From Zetaproteobacteria bacterium (GTDB taxonomy: Bacteria > Pseudomonadota > Zetaproteobacteria > Mariprofundales > Mariprofundaceae): a stretch of DNA of 19,433 bases. The notes beneath the pieces are model-generated. The model was not told the DNA's origin. It made no database searches and saw only the letters and a list, made by a program, of their open reading frames with translations. Every line of letters begins with the position of its first letter. Within the stretch, counting starts at the first letter, position 1. Location: positions 1 through 19,433 of the forward strand of contig JAJRTX010000142.1 of the NCBI GenBank assembly GCA_021545665.1, in the 5' to 3' direction. Positions 8,367 through 18,516 of this stretch are shown here, one piece after another. The position numbers and the translations under genes are program-made.

Positions 8367-9908
8367 ATGGATTTTCCCATTCTGACTGTCAGTATTTTCT
8401 TGCCTTTGCTGGGCGCGCTGCTCATCTGGTTGTTTGCACGCGGCGATAATGCCGTACGCTGGTCGGCGCTGGCTGTTTCATCACTTACTTTCCTGGTTAC
8501 ACTGCCGTTGGCTCTTTCATTTGATACGACCACGGCGGATATGCAGTTTGTGGAATTGCATCACTGGATTCCGGCTTTTAATATCAATTACCAGCTGGGT
8601 GTGGATGGCATATCCATGCCATTTATTGTGTTGACCAGCCTGCTCACCATAGTCTGTATCGTTTCCGCCTGGGATTGTATTCAGTCACGGGTGAAGGGCT
8701 ACATGATTGCTTTCCTGGTTCTGGAAACAACGCTGATAGGTGTGTTTTCGGCGCTAGATGCGATTTTGTTCTACTTTTTCTGGGAAGCGATGCTGATTCC
8801 GATGTATCTGATCATTGGCATCTGGGGTGGCAAAAATCGTGTTTATGCCACTATCAAGTTCTTTCTCTATACACTGGCCGGCTCGGTGCTCATGCTGATG
8901 GCGCTGCTGGCCATGTATTTCAAGGCCGGTCACACCTTCAATATGCTTGATTTTATGGCATATCCATTTGATATGACTTGGCAGATCTGGATATTCATCG
9001 CCTTCTTCTTTGCGTTTGCTGTGAAAGTGCCGATGTGGCCGGTGCATACCTGGTTGCCGGATGCGCATACTGAAGCACCGACGGCAGGTTCAGTGATTCT
9101 GGCCGGGATTTTGTTGAAAATGGGTGCTTACGGCTTCCTGCGTTTTTCGCTGCCCATGTTGCCGGATGCTTCGCAGTATTTTGTGCCGTTCATGGTGGCA
9201 TTGAGTTTGGTAGCCATCATCTATATCTCACTGGTAGCCATGATGCAGACCGATATGAAACGGCTGATCGCCTATTCGTCGATTGCCCATATGGGCTTTG
9301 TCACGCTGGGCACTTTCATGCTAAACCAGACGGCGGTTGAAGGCGCAGTGATTGGCATGATTTCGCACGGCTTTGTCGCCGCCGCTCTGTTCCTGTGCGT
9401 TGGCGTGATGTATGACCGCCTGCATACGCGGGAAATTGCCGATTATGGCGGCGTGGCCAATGTGATGCCGGTTTTTGCCGCTGTCATGATGTTTTTCTGT
9501 ATGGCCAATGTGGCCCTGCCGGGGGCGTCGGCATTTGTTGGTGAAATCATGGTGTTGATCGGCACATTTCAGGCTGATCCAGTACATATGGATGTATCCG
9601 CTAAATGGGTAGCTATTGCAGCGGCGACCAGCGTGGTGCTCTCGGCCTGTTATACGCTGTGGATGTACAAACGGGTGATTATGGGCGATTTAGTCAAGGA
9701 CTCGGTAAAAACAATGCAGGATATGAGTTTGCGCGAATTTGGTTTTTTTGTACCGTTGATGCTACTGGTGCTGTGGATGGGCTTCTACCCGCTGCCGGTG
9801 CTGGATGTGATGCATGTATCGGTGGCTCACCTGGTTGAGCAAGCAACATCAAGCAAGCTGGATGTAGCAGCGACTGCACTTGTGCAGGCCATGCCTGCGC
9901 ATCATTGA
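8367..9908 (+). CDS. nuoM: NADH-quinone oxidoreductase subunit M (antiporter-like pump)
   Basis: NuoM (ND4) is the middle antiporter-like proton pump of complex I. It has 513 residues and about 14 hydrophobic segments, as expected. The conserved glutamate is E140 in FYFFWEAMLIPMYLIIGIWGG. The conserved lysine is K220 in AVKVPMWPVHTWLPDAHTEAP, followed by the second-half motif GSVILAGILLKMGAYGFLRF. The ATG at 8367 lies nine bases after a run of seven G (8351-8357), which with the following A is the only plausible ribosome site. The gene ends in TGA, and GAGGAG spanning that stop serves nuoN. Confidence 0.97.
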   Translation: MDFPILTVSIFLPLLGALLIWLFARGDNAVRWSALAVSSLTFLVTLPLALSFDTTTADMQFVELHHWIPAFNINYQLGVDGISMPFIVLTSLLTIVCIVSAWDCIQSRVKGYMIAFLVLETTLIGVFSALDAILFYFFWEAMLIPMYLIIGIWGGKNRVYATIKFFLYTLAGSVLMLMALLAMYFKAGHTFNMLDFMAYPFDMTWQIWIFIAFFFAFAVKVPMWPVHTWLPDAHTEAPTAGSVILAGILLKMGAYGFLRFSLPMLPDASQYFVPFMVALSLVAIIYISLVAMMQTDMKRLIAYSSIAHMGFVTLGTFMLNQTAVEGAVIGMISHGFVAAALFLCVGVMYDRLHTREIADYGGVANVMPVFAAVMMFFCMANVALPGASAFVGEIMVLIGTFQADPVHMDVSAKWVAIAAATSVVLSACYTLWMYKRVIMGDLVKDSVKTMQDMSLREFGFFVPLMLLVLWMGFYPLPVLDVMHVSVAHLVEQATSSKLDVAATALVQAMPAHH

Positions 9909-9918
9909 GGAGTGATTG

Positions 9919-11382
9919 ATGGCTAATGTGACGTTCCCGTTCCCGTTTCCCGAGCATCTGATTACGCTGCTGCCGGAGATGATTGTGGCCATTATGGCCA
10001 TGGCGTTGCTGTTGATTGACCTGTTTTTGTCCAAAGAGCGCAAAGCTATGACTGCCTATCTGGCTATTCTGACGGTTGTTGTGGCAGGCATAGGCACGAT
10101 TTGCCTGCGACCAGAAGAGACGCTGGTGGCATTTTACGGTTTTTTTGTTTTTGATCAGTTTGCGGCGTTTGCAAAATTGCTGATTTATGCCGCCACGGCA
10201 CTGGCCATGGCGATTTCCATCGAATATATGAAAAATGAGGAAAACGTTGGTGAATATTATGTACTGATGTTGTTTGCCATGCTGGGCATGATGCTGATGG
10301 CTTCAGCTAATAATTTTATCACCATGTATTTGGGTCTGGAGTTGATGGCGCTATCGATTTATGTGTTGGTGGGTTATCAACGTGATGTGCTGCGTTCAAA
10401 TGAAGCAGCGCTAAAGTATTTTATTCTTGGAGCCTTGTCATCATGTATGCTGCTTTACGGTGTTACTTTCCTCTACGGTGTCAGCGGCAGTTTTGATTTT
10501 GTAGCTATGGGCAAGGGTTTGACGGCAGCTGGAGCGAATGCGGATGTTGCTGTGCTGCTGGGTCTGGTATTCCTTTTGGCAGGTCTGGGTTTCAAGGTGT
10601 CTATGGCACCATTTCATATGTGGACACCGGATGCCTATGAAGGCGCACCAACGCCGATTACGGCCTTTATGTCTGTGGCACCCAAGGTTGCAGGCCTTGT
10701 TGTGTTCATGCGTATCGTTGTTGATGTCTTGCCTGCCGTACAGTATGAATACACAACAATTCTTACCATTATGGCCGTATTGAGTATGGCAATTGGCAAT
10801 CTGGCTGCGATTGCCCAGCGCAATATCAAGCGTATGCTGGCCTATTCCACCATTGGCCATGTCGGTTTTATCACCCTTGGCCTGATTGCAGCCAGTCCTG
10901 AAGGTTATGCGGGTATACTGGTTTATATGAGTATCTACCTGTTTATGACCATGGGTGTGTTTGCCATTATCATTCTGATGCGACGCGAGGGTATACAGGG
11001 AGAATTGCTGGATGATTTTGCCGGACTGTCGAAAGTGCGTCCTGGTTATGCACTGGCCATGGGGTTGTTCCTGTTCTCACTTGGCGGCATTCCGTTCCTG
11101 GCCGGATTCTGGGGCAAGTATGTTGTCTTTATGGCGGCAGTTGAGGCAGGCCATCTGTATTTGGTGCTGTATGCCTTGCTGTTTTCCGCTATCGGAGCCT
11201 TTTATTATATTCGCGTGGTTAAATATATTTACTTTGACGAAGAGCGTGTCGCCTTTAACTTTGTTGAGAATCGGTTAGTGCAGGCGACGGTCACTATTAC
11301 GGCTATTGCTGTGGTGATTCTTGGCATCTACCCCGAACCATTATTGAATATATGCAGACAGGCGCTGGGTGGATTAATCTGA
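9919..11382 (+). CDS. nuoN: NADH-quinone oxidoreductase subunit N (antiporter-like pump)
   Basis: NuoN (ND2) is the proximal antiporter-like proton pump and the last gene of the nuo operon here. From the ATG at 9919 it has 487 residues, a normal length. Motifs include YLGLELMALSIYVLVGYQR, with the conserved acid E141, and GFKVSMAPFHMWTPDAYEGAP, with K226, then AFMSVAPKVAG. The ATG is preferred over an adjacent in-frame TTG at 9916 because GAGGAG at 9907-9912 sits six bases before it. The gap from nuoM is ten bases. No clear intrinsic terminator follows the TGA, so read-through toward atpI is possible. Confidence 0.96.
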   Translation: MANVTFPFPFPEHLITLLPEMIVAIMAMALLLIDLFLSKERKAMTAYLAILTVVVAGIGTICLRPEETLVAFYGFFVFDQFAAFAKLLIYAATALAMAISIEYMKNEENVGEYYVLMLFAMLGMMLMASANNFITMYLGLELMALSIYVLVGYQRDVLRSNEAALKYFILGALSSCMLLYGVTFLYGVSGSFDFVAMGKGLTAAGANADVAVLLGLVFLLAGLGFKVSMAPFHMWTPDAYEGAPTPITAFMSVAPKVAGLVVFMRIVVDVLPAVQYEYTTILTIMAVLSMAIGNLAAIAQRNIKRMLAYSTIGHVGFITLGLIAASPEGYAGILVYMSIYLFMTMGVFAIIILMRREGIQGELLDDFAGLSKVRPGYALAMGLFLFSLGGIPFLAGFWGKYVVFMAAVEAGHLYLVLYALLFSAIGAFYYIRVVKYIYFDEERVAFNFVENRLVQATVTITAIAVVILGIYPEPLLNICRQALGGLI

Positions 11383-11533
11383 AAGTATAGCTGCCACTGA
11401 CACCGAAAAAATTTATATATAAAAAATGTCTGTTAAGCGAATTTTATGGCTTGAAATACCATGAGGGCAACGCTATAATGCGACCCGCTCGGGATGAGGG
11501 TATGAGTATCTTGGTGTTTTTAAGCGGTAATTT
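11383..11533 (+). other. nuo-atp intergenic region
   Basis: This 151-base gap separates the two operons. It begins with an A/T-rich tract (about 11405-11427) that contains a perfect 12-base palindrome, TTTATATATAAA, at 11412-11423. A sigma70-type promoter lies at 11451-11479, and the rest is a leader of about 48 bases before atpI. I see no GC-rich hairpin followed by a T run, so no intrinsic terminator for nuo is evident. A weak five-base pairing, CCGCT (11485-11489) with AGCGG (11523-11527), could close the leader into a loop, but it is too short to trust. Confidence 0.7.
11451..11479 (+). promoter_or_regulatory. Predicted sigma70 promoter of the atp operon
   Basis: A -35 box TTGAAA (11451-11456, five of six consensus bases) is separated by exactly 17 bases from a perfect -10 box TATAAT (11474-11479). 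Transcription would start near 11486, about 48 bases before the atpI ATG. A/T-rich DNA lies further upstream, partly in UP-element position. This is the strongest promoter-like match I saw between genes, and it is placed exactly where a primary atp promoter is expected. Confidence 0.8.
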
Positions 11534-11959
11534 ATGCCTCAACCATTAAATCCAGTGGCAGCCTCCCCATCGAAGTTGCTGGCTTCAAGCGTTATGATAC
11601 GTTTGCAGCTGATCATTGGATCCATTGGATTTGTCGGGCTGGTTTTGGTGGGTCGGATTGAGTTTGCATTTGCTCTATTGTATGGCGTAGTGCTGATGGT
11701 GGTTAATGCGGCTTGGCTTGCTCGCCGACTTGAGAAAACAGCAGGCTTGGATGTTCAAGCCAGTCAGCGCTCATTGTATCAGGGTGCTGCGCTACGGTTT
11801 GTTGCTCTGTTGGCCGGATTGTTTATAGCACAGCTGTTGAATCTGCACCTGTTGATTATCGCAGGGGGGATGTTTTTGGCGCAGGCTGTTATTTTTATAT
11901 GCGCCCTGCTTGGCTTTATGAAAGAACAAAAAGAAAATACAGGAGACGGGATTGGCTGA
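11534..11959 (+). CDS. atpI: ATP synthase accessory protein AtpI
   Basis: AtpI is a small membrane protein, not part of the finished enzyme, that is thought to help c-ring assembly. It has 141 residues with four hydrophobic segments: about 21-38, 44-62, 86-102 and 105-128. Position decides the call as much as sequence: it is the first gene of the operon, directly before subunit a, as in beta- and gamma-proteobacteria. The motif YGVVLMVVNAAWLARRLEK resembles the second-helix region of the family. The ATG at 11534 has no good ribosome site (only AAGCGG about seven bases upstream), which suggests low expression. Its last eight bases overlap the atpB start. The sequence is divergent, so the name is a little less certain than for its neighbours. 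Confidence 0.85.
   Translation: MPQPLNPVAASPSKLLASSVMIRLQLIIGSIGFVGLVLVGRIEFAFALLYGVVLMVVNAAWLARRLEKTAGLDVQASQRSLYQGAALRFVALLAGLFIAQLLNLHLLIIAGGMFLAQAVIFICALLGFMKEQKENTGDGIG
11941..11954 (+). promoter_or_regulatory. Ribosome site and TTG start of atpB
   Basis: AGGAG at 11941-11945 is followed after six bases by TTG at 11952, inside the end of atpI. The next in-frame ATG is at 12033, beyond residues that fit the AtpB N-terminus, and it has no such ribosome site. A TTG start is therefore the best reading. Confidence 0.75.
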
Positions 11960-12776
11960 TCAGGGTCACGGCGACGGTGGAATTGCAGGGCATCTGCAAT
12001 ATTGGGTTGTAAAATTCGATGAATCCAATCCGTTTATGCAGATTCATCTAGATACCATGCTGGTTACTATTATTGTGGCCGGCGGTATGTTCGGCTTTGC
12101 ACTGTGGCTGAAAGGCAAGCTGGTGGAAGGCGCGCCTACAGGGGCACAGAATTTCATGGAATCCGTGGTTGGCTTTATCGACCAGACCGTGACTGATAAT
12201 TTCCCGGTTCACAATCCATTAATCGCCCCACTTGCATTTACTGTTTTTTGTTTTATCGCTTTAATTAACAGCATTGATATTCTGCCTGCTTTCCTGCTGG
12301 GTAATATTGCCCACCTGTTTGGCGCTGAACATTTTCGACCTGTTCCCTCCAATGATCTGAATATGCCGGCCGCCATGGCCGTATCGATCTTTGCGCTGGT
12401 ATTATATTACGAATTTAAGCTCAAACCTGTCCACTTCTGTAAAGAACTGTTATTTGAGCCATTTACCAATCTGGTGCCGGGTTTTTTGAAGCCGATTGTC
12501 ATGCCGATCAATCTGATTCTAAAACTGGTGGAAGAGATTGCCAAGCCATTGTCACTTTCCTTCCGTCTGTTCGGCAATATGTTTGCAGGTGAGGTGATTT
12601 TCCTGCTGATTGCATTCCTGCTGCTTGGCGGCGGACCAGTTGGCATGGCGGCAGGTTTCTTTGTTGGACTTGCCTGGACTATTTTCCACCTGTTTATCGG
12701 TCTCTTGCAGGCCTTTATCTTTATGATTCTTACCGTGGTGTACTTATCCATTGCACACCAGCCGGTAGAACACTGA
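11952..12776 (+). CDS. atpB: ATP synthase Fo subunit a
   Basis: Subunit a forms the two proton half-channels against the c-ring. From the TTG at 11952 the protein has 274 residues, normal for the family. The essential arginine is R205 in SLSFRLFGNMFAGE, with E214 in the same motif. H246 and Q253 lie in WTIFHLFIGLLQAFIFM. These match R210, E219, H245 and Q252 of the E. coli enzyme. Five to six hydrophobic segments are visible, and GAPTGAQNFMESVVGFI is the usual early loop. The TTG start and eight-base overlap with atpI suggest that its translation depends partly on atpI being translated. The atpE gap is 29 bases. Confidence 0.96.
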   Translation: MADQGHGDGGIAGHLQYWVVKFDESNPFMQIHLDTMLVTIIVAGGMFGFALWLKGKLVEGAPTGAQNFMESVVGFIDQTVTDNFPVHNPLIAPLAFTVFCFIALINSIDILPAFLLGNIAHLFGAEHFRPVPSNDLNMPAAMAVSIFALVLYYEFKLKPVHFCKELLFEPFTNLVPGFLKPIVMPINLILKLVEEIAKPLSLSFRLFGNMFAGEVIFLLIAFLLLGGGPVGMAAGFFVGLAWTIFHLFIGLLQAFIFMILTVVYLSIAHQPVEH

Positions 12777-12805
12777 TTTTTTTATAACGTAGAGGAGTAA
12801 TAAAT
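12777..12805 (+). promoter_or_regulatory. atpE translation initiation region
   Basis: A run of seven T (12777-12783) starts right after the atpB stop, followed by AGAGGAG at 12791-12797 and an A/T-rich spacer of eight bases to the atpE ATG. A U-rich tract before a strong ribosome site is the layout of the known translational enhancer of E. coli atpE, which raises output of the c subunit. The function here is inferred by analogy. Confidence 0.6.
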
Positions 12806-13060
12806 ATGGACGCAAATACAATTATCATCGCAGCTACCGCAATTTCAGTTGGTGTAATCCTGGCCGCAGCCGGCATGGGTTCAGCAATTGGTTGGGGTTT
12901 GATCTGCTCCAAGACGCTTGAAGGTATTTCCCGTCAGCCGGAAATGCGCCCGCAGTTGATGTTCAATATGTTCATCTTCGCCGGTTTGATGGAATCTTTT
13001 CCGTTCATCATCATGGCTTTTGCATTGTGGTTCCTGTTCGCCAATCCGTTCATTGGCTAA
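12806..13060 (+). CDS. atpE: ATP synthase Fo subunit c
   Basis: Subunit c is the hairpin protein whose multimer forms the rotor ring. It has 84 residues with two hydrophobic helices and the polar loop SRQPEMRP (R43, Q44, P45). The ion-binding acid is a glutamate, E63, in FAGLMESFPFI; E. coli has aspartate. E63 is followed by Ser, as in sodium-type rings, but the position matching the sodium ligand Q32 of Ilyobacter is W30 and the Thr and Tyr ligands are absent. A proton-binding ring is the better reading. The first helix has the expected small-residue pattern AAAGMGSAIGWG. It has the strongest ribosome site of the operon, in line with the many copies needed per complex. Confidence 0.96.
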   Translation: MDANTIIIAATAISVGVILAAAGMGSAIGWGLICSKTLEGISRQPEMRPQLMFNMFIFAGLMESFPFIIMAFALWFLFANPFIG

Positions 13061-13095
13061 GAAACTAAATTACTGGAATATAGTGAGGTGGTCAC

Positions 13096-13578
13096 ATGAG
13101 TATTGACCTGACATTTATTGGTCAGATTGTCGTCTTCCTGACGCTGGTGTATCTGATGCGCAAACACCTGTACGGGCCGATGTCCGAACTGATGGAAGCG
13201 CGCTCGCAGAAGATTGCCGATGGTCTGGCAGCTGCTGATGCAGGCAAACAGGCTAAGAGCATTGCACAGGCGGAAATTGCCGATCAGTTGAAAGAGGCCA
13301 GAGTCAAGGCATCCGAAATTGTTGCAGCGGCTGAAAAGCGATCTGCCGAGATTGGTGAAGAATCCGTGATTAAAGCCCGTGAAGAGGCTCAGCAGATTGT
13401 TGATGGCGCCCACGATGAAGTTGGCGCTGAACTCAATCGCGCCAGACAGACCCTGCGTGCTGAAGTGGCATCGATTGCCATGCTGGCGGCCGAGCGGATT
13501 GTGGAATCAGAACTGGATGCGAACCGTCATGCCAAGCTGGTTGAAGGCATTGTTAGCGATGGCTTTGGCAACGCATGA
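13096..13578 (+). CDS. atpF: ATP synthase Fo subunit b
   Basis: Subunit b is the peripheral stalk that holds F1 against rotation. It has 160 residues: a short N-terminal membrane helix (about 5-21, IGQIVVFLTLVYLM) and then a long charged, alanine-rich coiled coil, starting with ERAR-like residues and KIADGLAAADAGK. This is the standard single-b architecture; no second b' gene is present. The ATG at 13096 follows GAGGTGG (13085-13091). The C-terminus overlaps atpH as ATGA, so b and delta, which contact each other, are probably made in step. Confidence 0.95.
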   Translation: MSIDLTFIGQIVVFLTLVYLMRKHLYGPMSELMEARSQKIADGLAAADAGKQAKSIAQAEIADQLKEARVKASEIVAAAEKRSAEIGEESVIKAREEAQQIVDGAHDEVGAELNRARQTLRAEVASIAMLAAERIVESELDANRHAKLVEGIVSDGFGNA

Positions 13579-14108
13579 GTAATTGCACTAACACAGCACA
13601 GGTTTCGCGTCGTTATGCACGCGCCCTGTTTGAGCTGATTCAGGAAGGTTCTTCGTTGAGAGATGATCTTGCTGCGATTGCCGCAGTAGCATCTGTTGAT
13701 GAAATGGCTGCATTTCTGGCCTCCCCTGAATACCCGGCAGAATTGAAACAGTCGGTTTTGCTCAAGGCTGTCGGCAAGCTCTCAGCTGAAGCAGAGCGAT
13801 TGCTGAGCATGTTATGCGAGCGTAATAAATCTGAGTTGTTGCCTGAAATTCATCAGCTGGTTGAGGAAATGGTTCGCCAGTCCGACAGCAAAGTGGATGC
13901 TGATGTCGTTCTGGCAACTGAGATTGATGAAGCCCTGCAACAGAAGCTGGCCGCTGCTCTGGAAGCATCCATAGGTAAAAAAGTCAGACTGAATTATGCA
14001 ACCGACAAAGATATTCTCGGTGGCATGATTATTAGTATTGGTGACCGTAAGATTGATTATTCATTACGCACGAAGCTGGACGGCCTGCGCCGTGTTCTGG
14101 CTTCATAA
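13575..14108 (+). CDS. atpH: ATP synthase F1 subunit delta
   Basis: Delta caps the alpha/beta hexamer and joins it to the b stalk. It has 177 residues, the usual length. The N-terminal helical bundle begins VSRRYARALFELI, and the C-terminal part has the family signature KDILGGMIISIGDRKIDYSLRTKL near residues 148-171. The ATG overlaps the atpF stop by four bases. A 33-base gap follows before atpA, which has its own ribosome site, so the alpha subunit is independently initiated. Confidence 0.95.
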   Translation: MSNCTNTAQVSRRYARALFELIQEGSSLRDDLAAIAAVASVDEMAAFLASPEYPAELKQSVLLKAVGKLSAEAERLLSMLCERNKSELLPEIHQLVEEMVRQSDSKVDADVVLATEIDEALQQKLAAALEASIGKKVRLNYATDKDILGGMIISIGDRKIDYSLRTKLDGLRRVLAS

Positions 14109-14141
14109 GTTTTAAGAAACTGAGTATTAGAGGAAAAAAAC

Positions 14142-15683
14142 ATGAAACTCGATACCGCTGAAATCAGCTCAATTATCAAGGAACAGATCAAAGGCTTTGA
14201 GGCCAGTGCCGCCGATGCCAATGTCGGACGTATTATCTCGGTTGGTGACGGTGTTGCTCTGATTCATGGTCTCTCCGGTGCTATGGCCGGCGAAATGCTG
14301 GAATTCCCCGGTGGTTTGATGGGCATGGTGCTGAATTTGGAAGAAGACAGCGTTGGAGCTGTGATCTTTGGTGAATTCACTGAACTCGGTGAAGGCGACG
14401 AAGTCAAATGTACCGGCAAAATTTTTGAAGTGCCTGTTGGCCCGGAAATGAAAGGCCGTGTTGTGAATGCGCTTGGACAACCCATTGATGGTAAGGGCCC
14501 TATCAAGACTACATTGGCTTCCGCAGTTGAAAGGATTGCTCCCGGTGTGATTGAGCGTCAGTCTGTTGATCAACCGCTGCAAACCGGTATTAAGGCTATC
14601 GATTCCATGGTGCCGATCGGTCGCGGTCAGCGTGAACTGATTATTGGTGACCGCCAGACCGGTAAAACTGCGATTGCCATAGATACCATTATTAACCAGA
14701 AGGATACGGGTGTCACCTGCATTTATGTTGCTATCGGACAGAAGGCGTCAACCGTGGCCAGCGTGGTTCGTACCTTGCGCGATCATGGCGCACTGGAAAA
14801 TACTATTGTGGTAGCAGCTTCGGCATCTGAATCGGCAGCTCTGCAGTTTATTGCACCATATTCCGGCTGCACTATGGGTGAATATTTCCGTGATCGTGGC
14901 GAAGATGCATTGATTGTTTATGATGATCTGACCAAGCAGGCATGGGCGTATCGTCAGGTATCATTGATTTTGCGTCGTCCTCCAGGCCGCGAAGCATATC
15001 CGGGTGATGTATTCTATCTGCATTCCCGCCTGCTGGAGCGTGCTGCGCGTGTAAGTGCTATTTATGTTGAAGATTTCACCAAAGGCGAAGTCAAAGGCCG
15101 GACAGGTTCACTGACTGCCCTGCCAATTATTGAGACTCAGGAAGGTGACGTATCCGCATTCGTGCCGACTAATGTCATTTCCATTACCGATGGCCAGATA
15201 TTCCTGGAGACCAGCCTGTTTAACGCTGGACAGCGTCCGGCTATCAATGCCGGTCTGTCGGTATCACGTGTGGGCGGTGCCGCCCAGACCAAGGCGATGA
15301 AGAGAGTTGGCGGTGGTCTGCGTCTGGATCTGGCCCAATATCGTGAGCTGGCAGCATTTGCGCAATTTGCTTCCGATTTGGATGAGGCTACCCGCTTGCA
15401 GATTGAACGTGGTAAGCGCGGTATGGAAATTCTCAAGCAGGACGAAAATAATCCCCAGTCTGTTGCTGAAATGACAGCTGTATTGTATGCGCTGAATAAC
15501 GGCGATCTGGATGATGTAGACGTGAAACAGGTTACAGCCTTTGAACGAGCCTATCTGGCCAGTCTGAGTTCTCAGCACGGTACGCTGGTAGAAGGACTGA
15601 ACAAAGCTCCGGCATTGAATGAACAGGTTGAGGAAGGTTTGCAGAAGGCTATTGCTGACTTCAAAGCAACCGGAACCTACTAG
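14142..15683 (+). CDS. atpA: ATP synthase F1 subunit alpha
   Basis: Alpha forms the regulatory half of the F1 hexamer and gives the arginine finger to the catalytic sites. It has 513 residues, the same as E. coli. The Walker A loop GDRQTGKT is at 169-176 with K175. The arginine finger is R376 in [16 protein letters not shown], the E. coli position. Other landmarks are the beta-barrel part [15 protein letters not shown], the Walker B strand [17 protein letters not shown], and [19 protein letters not shown]. The ATG at 14142 follows AGAGGA (14129-14134) and an A-rich spacer. The TAG stop overlaps the ribosome site of atpG. Nothing about the sequence is unusual. Confidence 0.98.
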   Translation: MKLDTAEISSIIKEQIKGFEASAADANVGRIISVGDGVALIHGLSGAMAGEMLEFPGGLMGMVLNLEEDSVGAVIFGEFTELGEGDEVKCTGKIFEVPVGPEMKGRVVNALGQPIDGKGPIKTTLASAVERIAPGVIERQSVDQPLQTGIKAIDSMVPIGRGQRELIIGDRQTGKTAIAIDTIINQKDTGVTCIYVAIGQKASTVASVVRTLRDHGALENTIVVAASASESAALQFIAPYSGCTMGEYFRDRGEDALIVYDDLTKQAWAYRQVSLILRRPPGREAYPGDVFYLHSRLLERAARVSAIYVEDFTKGEVKGRTGSLTALPIIETQEGDVSAFVPTNVISITDGQIFLETSLFNAGQRPAINAGLSVSRVGGAAQTKAMKRVGGGLRLDLAQYRELAAFAQFASDLDEATRLQIERGKRGMEILKQDENNPQSVAEMTAVLYALNNGDLDDVDVKQVTAFERAYLASLSSQHGTLVEGLNKAPALNEQVEEGLQKAIADFKATGTY

Positions 15684-15692
15684 GAGTTTACT

Positions 15693-17967
<2,275 letters not shown>

Positions 17968-17968
<1 letters not shown>

Positions 17969-18378
17969 TGGCTTCAACAATGCAAGTGCTGGTAGCTACG
18001 CCTGAACGCGAAGTTTATCGCGGTGAGGCTGATTTCCTGGTGGCTCCGGGAGCAGCTGGTGAACTGGGTATTTTGCCCAAGCATACGCCGTTGCTTAGTG
18101 CCCTGGCTGTCGGCGAACTTCGTATTACGCATGGTGAAGAGGTTGATGAAGTATTTGTATCCGGCGGTTTTATCGAAGTGCAGCCGGATATAGTTACTAT
18201 ATTGTCTGATTCAGCTGAGCGTGCGCATGATATTGATGAGGCCGCTGCCAAGGATGCCGAACGAAAAGCTCAGGAAGTGCTGGCTGATCGCAAGGAAGGT
18301 ATTGATTATGCCAAAGCTGAGGGTGAGCTGGCCATGATGACTGCCCGACTCCTTTGGCTGCGTAAGAAAAAGAAGTAA
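17968..18378 (+). CDS. atpC: ATP synthase F1 subunit epsilon
   Basis: Epsilon sits at the foot of the shaft, links gamma to the c-ring, and its C-terminal helices can inhibit ATP hydrolysis. It has 136 residues. The N-terminal beta-sandwich shows VATPEREVYRGEADFLVAPG, GELGILPKHTPLLSAL and VFVSGGFIEV. The C-terminal two-helix part (about 87-136) is complete, so inhibition is possible, and it ends in a basic LRKKKK tail. The ATG at 17968 overlaps the atpD stop by one base (TAATG), so it is probably translated by coupling. It is the last gene of the operon. Confidence 0.97.
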
Positions 18379-18516
18379 TTTAGGACGCTTTTGCTTTTTT
18401 GAAGTTCACATCAGATGTCAGGATGTTTTGCAAGGGGTCGCACAATGTGCGACCCTTTTGCATTATGAGCTGGCAATCTACCCGTTTCCACATATGTTAA
18501 TCAGGGAGAATGATAA
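18379..18516 (+). other. atpC-glmU intergenic region
   Basis: This gap of 138 bases holds the terminator at 18435-18459 and then about 57 bases leading to glmU. Apart from a likely ribosome site GGGAG (18504-18508), I see only a poor promoter match, TGGCAA (18471-18476) with 16 bases to TATGTT (18493-18498). No small ORF of interest or RNA gene is apparent. Confidence 0.6.
18435..18459 (+). terminator. Intrinsic terminator of the atp operon
   Basis: A perfect nine-base-pair stem, GGGTCGCAC (18435-18443) with GTGCGACCC (18447-18455), closes on a three-base AAT loop and is followed by TTTT. It can be lengthened by a G-T pair and two A-T pairs into the flanking AAG and TTT. It lies 56 bases after the atpC stop and before glmU, so it should end the atp transcript. 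The A-rich left side is short, so use in the other direction is less likely. Confidence 0.88.

Noticed and set aside
7154..8533. Long open frame of 459 codons on the minus strand across nuoL
   Set aside because: It lies antisense to a strongly conserved gene, its translation is rich in His, Gln and Arg with no family resemblance, and it is explained by codon bias of the plus strand.
11412..11423. TTTATATATAAA palindrome as a regulator operator or nuo terminator
   Set aside because: A pure A/T palindrome in an A/T-rich tract is easily due to chance, has no GC stem for termination, and matches no operator I can name.
12806..13060. Sodium-driven ATP synthase, suggested by Glu-Ser in subunit c
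   Set aside because: The Gln, Thr and Tyr ligands of sodium rings are absent; W30, F65 and I68 take those places.
18409..18419. Inverted repeat ACATC-A-GATGT
   Set aside because: The one-base loop cannot form a hairpin and the repeat is too short to be meaningful.
18471..18498. glmU promoter TGGCAA, 16 bases, TATGTT
   Set aside because: Only three of six and four of six bases match the consensus; too weak to list as a promoter, although glmU probably has one here because a terminator precedes it.
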